Under the pieces are notes generated by a model. The model searched no databases. It was not told the origin of the DNA and saw nothing but the letters and a program-made list of their open reading frames with translations. Positions 59,341-64,000 of a stretch of DNA of 64,000 nt are shown here, piece after piece (within the stretch, counting starts at the first letter, position 1; every line of letters begins with the position of its first letter). Position numbers and translations under genes: made by a program. The DNA is from an uncultured Myxococcaceae bacterium (GTDB taxonomy: Bacteria; Myxococcota_A; Polyangia; Polyangiales; Ga0077539), in the NCBI GenBank assembly GCA_945952225.1, contig CAMFHP010000022.1, positions 1 through 64,000 of the forward strand, read 5' to 3'.

Positions 59341-60099
59341 GTGAGCCTCCCCACACGATCCGTCGAGGCCGTGGTCGCCTCGCTCGACGCGCTCCCCGCG
59401 GGCTTTCACCGCGCGGTGGCCACCGACGCCGACGGCACGCTCTGGTCGACCGACGTGGGCGACGAGCTCTTCACCGACCTCGCGGAACGCCATGATTTCA
59501 GGGGTTCCGCGAGAGACGGGCTCCGCGAGCGGGCCCGCGCGTGGCTCGACCCCGACGCGCTCGACGACCTCGCGCTCGCCCACGCCCTCATGGCCTTCTA
59601 CCGCGCGGGAACCATCTCCATCGGCGACATCTGCGCGCTCCAGGCCGAGGCCGTCGGAGAGCGCTCGGAAGACGACCTCGCACAGCTCTACGCCCGCGTC
59701 GCGGCGCGCGTCGCGGCGACGGTGCGACCCGAGGTGCGCGCGCTGCTCCAGACGCTCACGGCGCGGGGCTTCACCGTGCACGTGGTGTCGGGCTCGCTCG
59801 GCGACGCGGTGGCGGCGTGCATGCGGGCCGCGGAGCTTCCGCACACGACCGTCGCGGGCGCCACGCTCGCACGCGACGGAGCGTGGGTGCAGGGGCGCTG
59901 CGTGGGCGAGATCCCGCTCTTCGAAGGCAAGGTGCGCGCGCTCTCCGCGGCGGGCGCGTGGCCCGCGGCGCTGGGGCTCGGCGACGGAGGCTGGGATGTG
60001 ACCTTCCTCCGTGACGTCTTCGCGCCGGTGCTGGTGCACCCGAAGCCCGCGCTCCTCGACGCGATGGCGGGCCACACCCGCGCGGTGGTCATCGGCTGA
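59341..60099 (+). CDS. HAD-superfamily phosphatase (SerB-like, subclass IB)
   Basis: 252 residues. Motif I is TDADGTLW (nucleophile Asp29, acid Asp31); motif II VVSGS; motif III the Lys in FEGK; motif IV LGDGGWDVTFL. A helical cap sits between motifs I and II, as in phosphoserine phosphatase and related C1-cap enzymes. The substrate is not readable. GTG start, 10 bases after the previous gene. Confidence 0.82.
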   Translation: MSLPTRSVEAVVASLDALPAGFHRAVATDADGTLWSTDVGDELFTDLAERHDFRGSARDGLRERARAWLDPDALDDLALAHALMAFYRAGTISIGDICALQAEAVGERSEDDLAQLYARVAARVAATVRPEVRALLQTLTARGFTVHVVSGSLGDAVAACMRAAELPHTTVAGATLARDGAWVQGRCVGEIPLFEGKVRALSAAGAWPAALGLGDGGWDVTFLRDVFAPVLVHPKPALLDAMAGHTRAVVIG

Positions 60100-60121
60100 C
60101 CGACTGCGGTAGCGTCGCGCC

Positions 60122-61420
60122 GTGCGTTCCTTCGCCCTCGCCCTCACCCTCGCGCTCGCCCCCACCGTCGCCGCCGCGCAGGAGACCCAGCTCCCGTCGC
60201 TCCGCAGCGCGGGACGCGACCCCGCCAACCTCCTGCGCCTCGGACGCGCCCTCCGTCGCGCGGGCCACTTCGACGAGGCCGTGCGCACGCTCCAGGGCGC
60301 CGCGGGCTTCGGCCCACTCCGCAACGACGCCCTCTGGGAGATCGCCCGCGTGCGCTTCGACCAGGGCGTGTTTCAGCCCGCGCGGGCGGCGTGCGAGTCG
60401 TTCCCGATGCCCCGCAACAACCCCGCGGCGTCGTTCAACCGCCGCGTGTGCATGGCCCGCGCGTACCTCGTGTGGAACCGCGTGGCCCTCGCCGAGCGCG
60501 AGATCACCGCGGCCCGCGCGATCAACCCCAACGACCCCGAACTCCAGCTCGTGATCGGCGAGACCCGTCGCCTCGCGAGCGACCTCCAGGGCGCCGAGAC
60601 CGCCTACCACGCCGCCGCGCAGGGCCTCACGGGCCGCAACGACGCGCTCCTCGGCCTCGCGCAGCTCTACGAGATGTTCCAGCAGCTCGACCGCGCGCAG
60701 GATCACTACCAGCAGGCCCTCACGGCCGTGCCCGACGACCCCGCCACGCTGCTCTCCCTCGGGCGCTTCATGCTCCGTCGCCGCGAGCGCCCCGCCGACG
60801 CGATCCCGCTGCTGCAACGCGCGAACGCGAACCGCCCGCTGCACCCCGAGACCCTCGCCCTCCTCGGCGACGCGCTCCTCGCCACGGGCGCCCACGCCGA
60901 CGCGCTCACGGCCCTTCAAGAAGCCGCGCGCCTCTCGCCCACGCAGCCCGGCGTGCAGTCGGCCCTCGGGCGCACCCTCGTGGCCCTCGGACGCTACCAG
61001 GAGGCCGAGGTCCCCACGCGCCGCGCGATCCAGCTCGTGACCACCGACGCGAGCGCGCACATGGCCCTCGCCGACATTCTCGAACACACGCAGCGCGAGA
61101 GCGAGGCCATGCCCATGTGGGACGCCGCCATCGACCGCGCGCCCGGCGACATGACCCCGCGCCTGCGCGCCGCCGAGCTGGCCCACCGCACGCACCAGAA
61201 CGCCCTCGCGCGGGCCTACCTCGACCGCGTGCTCACCGACGATCCCCACGCGGCGCGGGCGCTCTACCTCCGCGGGCTCATCGCGTACGAAGACGGCGAC
61301 CGGGCCGCCGCGCGGCAGTTCGTCGAGCAGGCCCTCCAGGGCGCGGGCGAGTTCGACCGGGCCGCGGCGCAGCAGCTCCTCACCGACATCAACACCCCGC
61401 CGCGTACGCGACGCCGCTGA
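60122..61420 (+). CDS. Exported TPR-repeat protein
   Basis: 432 residues from GTG 60122. The signal peptide ends VAAAQ. The rest is helical pairs with TPR signatures, for example LGRALRRAGHFDEAVRTLQ, DALLGLAQLYEMFQQLDRAQ and ALGRTLVALGRYQEAEVPTR; roughly ten repeats. It should act as a periplasmic scaffold. Partners unknown. Confidence 0.82.
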   Translation: MRSFALALTLALAPTVAAAQETQLPSLRSAGRDPANLLRLGRALRRAGHFDEAVRTLQGAAGFGPLRNDALWEIARVRFDQGVFQPARAACESFPMPRNNPAASFNRRVCMARAYLVWNRVALAEREITAARAINPNDPELQLVIGETRRLASDLQGAETAYHAAAQGLTGRNDALLGLAQLYEMFQQLDRAQDHYQQALTAVPDDPATLLSLGRFMLRRRERPADAIPLLQRANANRPLHPETLALLGDALLATGAHADALTALQEAARLSPTQPGVQSALGRTLVALGRYQEAEVPTRRAIQLVTTDASAHMALADILEHTQRESEAMPMWDAAIDRAPGDMTPRLRAAELAHRTHQNALARAYLDRVLTDDPHAARALYLRGLIAYEDGDRAAARQFVEQALQGAGEFDRAAAQQLLTDINTPPRTRRR

Positions 61421-61534
61421 GACTTCGCGGCGCCCTCGCGGTGACGGCGCCGTTGCGCGGGCGCTTCTCGCACCGAGGGCATTGACGAACCTACGGGGTG
61501 CCGTGTGAAGGTCCGCGCCCGAACGGAGGACCGC

Positions 61535-62491
61535 ATGCGCGCGGCAAGACCCCTCGGCGCGCTGCTCACCGCAGCAGCGCTCGCGTGGACGACGACAGGA
61601 TCCGCCGAAGAACCCCTGACCCGCGTGGTGCTCAACGGAGTGCCCACGCCGGTGTACTTCAACGACGGCGACAGCTTCCGCGTGATGGGCGGACCGCTGC
61701 AGGGCACCACCGCGCGCCTCGCGGGGTTCAACACCCTCGAGAGCTTCGGGCCGGTGCACTCGTGGGGGTCGTGGCACCCGTACGAGCTGTACGTGATGGC
61801 CAAGATGGCCACGCTCAACGCCCGCCGGGGATCGTGGCACTGCAACTCCGACCTGCGACGTGACGGCTACGGACGCATCCTCTGGGACTGCCCCGACCTC
61901 GGCGTCGACCACATTCGCAAGGGCCTCGCCCACGCGATGAACGTCGACGACGAGCCCGCGCGCCAGGAGTACATCGCCGCGCAGCGCCTCGCGATCGCCG
62001 AGCACCGCGGAATGTGGGCCCACGGCGTTCCCGAGTTCGTGCTCACGTCGGCGCACTCGGCCGACGAAGACCCGAGCCGCGAGTGGCACTACGACCGCCG
62101 CGTGAGCGTGCGCTACGGCCACTCCGAGAGCGTGCGGCACCACAACAACTACCTGGAGTGCCAGATGGTCTGCCACGACGAGTCGTACGTCGACCCGGCG
62201 CGCGCCGACACCGCCGCGCAGCGACTGCTGGAGACCCCCGCGCTCAACAGCGCGCTCGCGGCCTTCAGCACGCTGCACCTCGGTCAGCTCACGTCGCGCT
62301 GGGCGCGCACCCACGAGCTCCCGACCTGGCTCCCCGAGGCGCTCCACGCGTCGGTGACCGCGCGGCTCACGGAGCTCGAACGCGAGGGCGTGTTCGGGCC
62401 GGTGACCACGCAACGGGGAGCGTGCTTCCGCTACGTGGCCTTCAACCGTCGGTACGGCAACGCCCGCGCGTCGTGCCTCGACCAGCACTGA
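61535..62491 (+). CDS. Secreted staphylococcal-nuclease-like protein
   Basis: 318 residues; a GGAGGA site 5 bases before ATG 61535 fixes the start. The signal peptide ends GSA. The SNase fold is visible: NDGDSFRV (Asp44, Asp46), TARLAGFNTLES (Arg61, Glu69) and DGYGRILW (Arg114), which match Arg35, Glu43 and Arg87 of the S. aureus enzyme. The position of Ca ligand Asp40 is Asn66 here. A C-terminal domain of about 140 residues has paired Cys (ECQMVC, and GACFRY...ASCLDQ). It would degrade nucleic acid outside the cytoplasm, if active. Two Asp/Cys-repeat genes follow, the first after 8 bases. Confidence 0.75.
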   Translation: MRAARPLGALLTAAALAWTTTGSAEEPLTRVVLNGVPTPVYFNDGDSFRVMGGPLQGTTARLAGFNTLESFGPVHSWGSWHPYELYVMAKMATLNARRGSWHCNSDLRRDGYGRILWDCPDLGVDHIRKGLAHAMNVDDEPARQEYIAAQRLAIAEHRGMWAHGVPEFVLTSAHSADEDPSREWHYDRRVSVRYGHSESVRHHNNYLECQMVCHDESYVDPARADTAAQRLLETPALNSALAAFSTLHLGQLTSRWARTHELPTWLPEALHASVTARLTELEREGVFGPVTTQRGACFRYVAFNRRYGNARASCLDQH

Positions 62492-62499
62492 GCCCCGCG

Positions 62500-63579
62500 A
62501 TGAAGTCCCTGCGATTCTATCCCCTGATCGCGCTGGTGCTCTCGGCCCAGTGCTGGACGCAGCCCCCGACGCCGCCCCTCGGCTACGAGACCGGCGAGCT
62601 CTGCATCGACAACCGCGACAACGACCGCGACGGCCTCATCGACTGCGAAGACTCCGACTGCCTGATGACGTCGACGCACTGCGCGGAGTCGTTCCCGCTC
62701 ATTCCGCGCGTGGGGCCCGAGAAGGGCTTTCTCGCGTGCACCGACGGCGTCGACAACGACGAAGACGGCCAGTTCGACTGCGGCGACCGCGACTGCCAGA
62801 ACATCGCCGAGGTGTGCTGCTCGCGCGAGTTCACCGACGCGCTCTGCTCCAACGGCATCGACGACGACGGCAACGGCTACACCGACTGCGAAGACTTCTC
62901 GTGCCGCAACGGCACCTACGTGGGGGTCTGCGCGCGCGAGACCAACTGCACCGACGGCAACGACAACGACGGCGACGGCCGCGTCGACTGCCTCGACCGC
63001 GACTGCGTCTCGATGGCCATGTGCTGCACGCGCTCGGGCGCCGAGGCGGGCAACTGCAACGACGGCCGCGACAACGACTGCAACGGCTACCTCGACTGCG
63101 ACGACAACGCCTGCAACCGCGACCCCGTGTGCTGCCCCAACGCGGCGCCCGAGAACACCGTCGAGGCCTGCACCGACGGCCGCGACAACGACTGCAACGG
63201 CTACGTCGACTGCGCGGATTTCTCCTGCACGCGGAGCATGAACCCCGCGGTGGTGGCCGCGTGCGCGGCGCGCGGTGAGAACACCTACGAGCGCTGCCGC
63301 GACGGCATCGACAACGATGGCAACGGGTACACCGACTGCGCCGATCGGTCGTGCTCGCAGGCGACGGACGTGAACGTGCAGCGCGCGTGTCGCGAGAGCG
63401 CGGGCAACGCGTCGATCACGTGCGTCGACGGGCTCGACAACGACGACGACGGGTTCGCCGACTGCGACGACTGGGACTGCTCGTGGAACCCCGAAGTGGT
63501 GAACCGGAACCTGTGCCCGAACGCGCCGCGCGTCTGCTACGGCCGCGGCATCGGCACCGGCTACAGAGGAACGCGATGA
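62500..63579 (+). CDS. Exported Asp/Cys-repeat protein (eight MopE-like repeats)
   Basis: 359 residues. The signal region ends LSAQC; Gln before Cys is unusual for a lipoprotein. The mature protein is eight repeats of the form CxDGxDNDxDGxxDCxDxxC, such as CTDGVDNDEDGQFDCGDRDC. The Asp spacing resembles calcium-binding thrombospondin type 3 and MopE-type loops, and each repeat brings Cys at fixed positions. It starts 8 bases after the nuclease-like gene, and its stop overlaps the next start (ATGA). Confidence 0.8.
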   Translation: MKSLRFYPLIALVLSAQCWTQPPTPPLGYETGELCIDNRDNDRDGLIDCEDSDCLMTSTHCAESFPLIPRVGPEKGFLACTDGVDNDEDGQFDCGDRDCQNIAEVCCSREFTDALCSNGIDDDGNGYTDCEDFSCRNGTYVGVCARETNCTDGNDNDGDGRVDCLDRDCVSMAMCCTRSGAEAGNCNDGRDNDCNGYLDCDDNACNRDPVCCPNAAPENTVEACTDGRDNDCNGYVDCADFSCTRSMNPAVVAACAARGENTYERCRDGIDNDGNGYTDCADRSCSQATDVNVQRACRESAGNASITCVDGLDNDDDGFADCDDWDCSWNPEVVNRNLCPNAPRVCYGRGIGTGYRGTR

Positions 63580-64000
63580 TGAGCATGCGAAGGCTGTGGG
63601 GCGCGCTCGCCGCGCTCGTGGTGGTGACGTCGAGCGCGGTGGCCTCGGCGCAGGAGGCGCCCGCGGGCGCGCAACCCGCGGCGGGTCAGCGGCCGGAGCA
63701 CGAGACCGTGTGCACGGGCCGCGTCGATGAAGACGGCGACGGCATGGTCGACTGCGCCGACGCCGACTGCTTCCACGACCGCGCGTGCGAGGCCGGCGGC
63801 GCGGGCGAGAACACCGACGGGCGCTGTAGCGACTGGATCGACAACGACGGCGACGGGATGATCGACTGCGACGACCAGGACTGCATGGGTCCCGGCGTCA
63901 ACCGCTGCCGCGGGTCGTGGACGAACCCCAACGCGAGCGCCTCGTCGGGCACGGCCCCGCAGGGCACCGACGCGCCGCTCCCCGAGCTCGACGCGAACCA
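63576..64000 (+). CDS. Second exported Asp/Cys-repeat protein (3' end outside window)
   Basis: The first 141 residues are visible. The signal peptide (MMSMRRLWGALAALVV... ending VASAQ) is standard. Two repeats of the same type follow: CTGRVDEDGDGMVDCADADC and CSDWIDNDGDGMIDCDDQDC. AGAGGA stands 5 bases before the ATG, and the start overlaps the previous stop by 4 bases. Clearly a paralogue of the preceding gene, co-translated with it. The rest is not in the window. Confidence 0.8.
   Translation, partial: MMSMRRLWGALAALVVVTSSAVASAQEAPAGAQPAAGQRPEHETVCTGRVDEDGDGMVDCADADCFHDRACEAGGAGENTDGRCSDWIDNDGDGMIDCDDQDCMGPGVNRCRGSWTNPNASASSGTAPQGTDAPLPELDAN

Noticed and set aside
60089-62488. Long minus-strand frame opposite the TPR and nuclease-like genes
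   Set aside because: Low-complexity Ala/Arg/Val/His product without family features; the plus strand has signal peptides and ribosome binding sites.

Overview
The window is very GC-rich, densely packed chromosomal DNA from a myxobacterium-like member of Myxococcota, possibly Polyangiales. The evidence is four complete Ser/Thr protein kinases (two with the HRDxSPxN catalytic-loop variant common in this group), a CdnL/CarD regulator, a TIGR02266-type PilZ protein, an FHA-DUF4388 protein, AgmX/GYF and zinc-ribbon proteins, Cys- and Asp-rich repeat lipoproteins and a histone-H1-like protein. I see no rRNA, tRNA, CRISPR array, phage or insertion sequence. Gene taxonomy is inferred from protein style only.

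Layout. 1-6.6 kb: the end of a truncated protein, a PEGA-repeat kinase, and a small glycoconjugate group (flippase-like protein, UDP-xylose-synthase-like epimerase, GT-C glycosyltransferase-like membrane protein). 6.7-18 kb: penicillin-acylase lipoprotein, FMN split-barrel protein, thiD, a UvrD/PcrA helicase, adenosine deaminase, an M28 peptidase and a Cys-repeat lipoprotein. 18-23.3 kb: panB-panC, a kinase, a cNMP-binding protein and a PEP-synthase-regulator homologue. 23.5-30 kb: a 38-residue all-basic protein, FHA-DUF4388, J-domain, PilZ, RNase E/G, CdnL, an OmpA lipoprotein and the histone-like protein. 30-34.8 kb: ggt and gshB (divergent), then etfB-etfA.

34.8-46 kb: two zinc-ribbon membrane proteins. 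The second is GltJ/AgmX-like and sits in one operon with SctS/FliQ- and SctT/FliR-like export-gate genes. Then come a ccmC-ccmD-orf42 cytochrome c maturation operon on the other strand, an Rsm22-like methyltransferase, and a 1214-residue protein with a C-terminal kinase domain. 46-53.3 kb: a two-gene hybrid histidine kinase operon, and divergently a kinase / zinc-ribbon / lipoprotein operon. 53.3-58.1 kb: yceD-rpmF-fabD-fabG-acpP-fabF-rpiB, lacking plsX and fabH at the usual place, followed by a small array of palindromic repeats. 58.2-64 kb: a secreted protein, a HAD phosphatase, a TPR protein, and a tight operon of a secreted nuclease-like protein with two Asp/Cys-repeat proteins, the last running off the window.

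Nine sigma70-like promoters can be read by eye. They share a TTGAC(A/C)-like -35 box, a 16-18 base spacer and a TAnnnT or TACAnn -10 box. The strongest items for a second look are the GltJ-like/SctS/SctT operon, the nuclease plus Asp/Cys-repeat operon, the C-terminal-kinase giant, the 38-residue basic protein and the 26-base palindromic repeat array.
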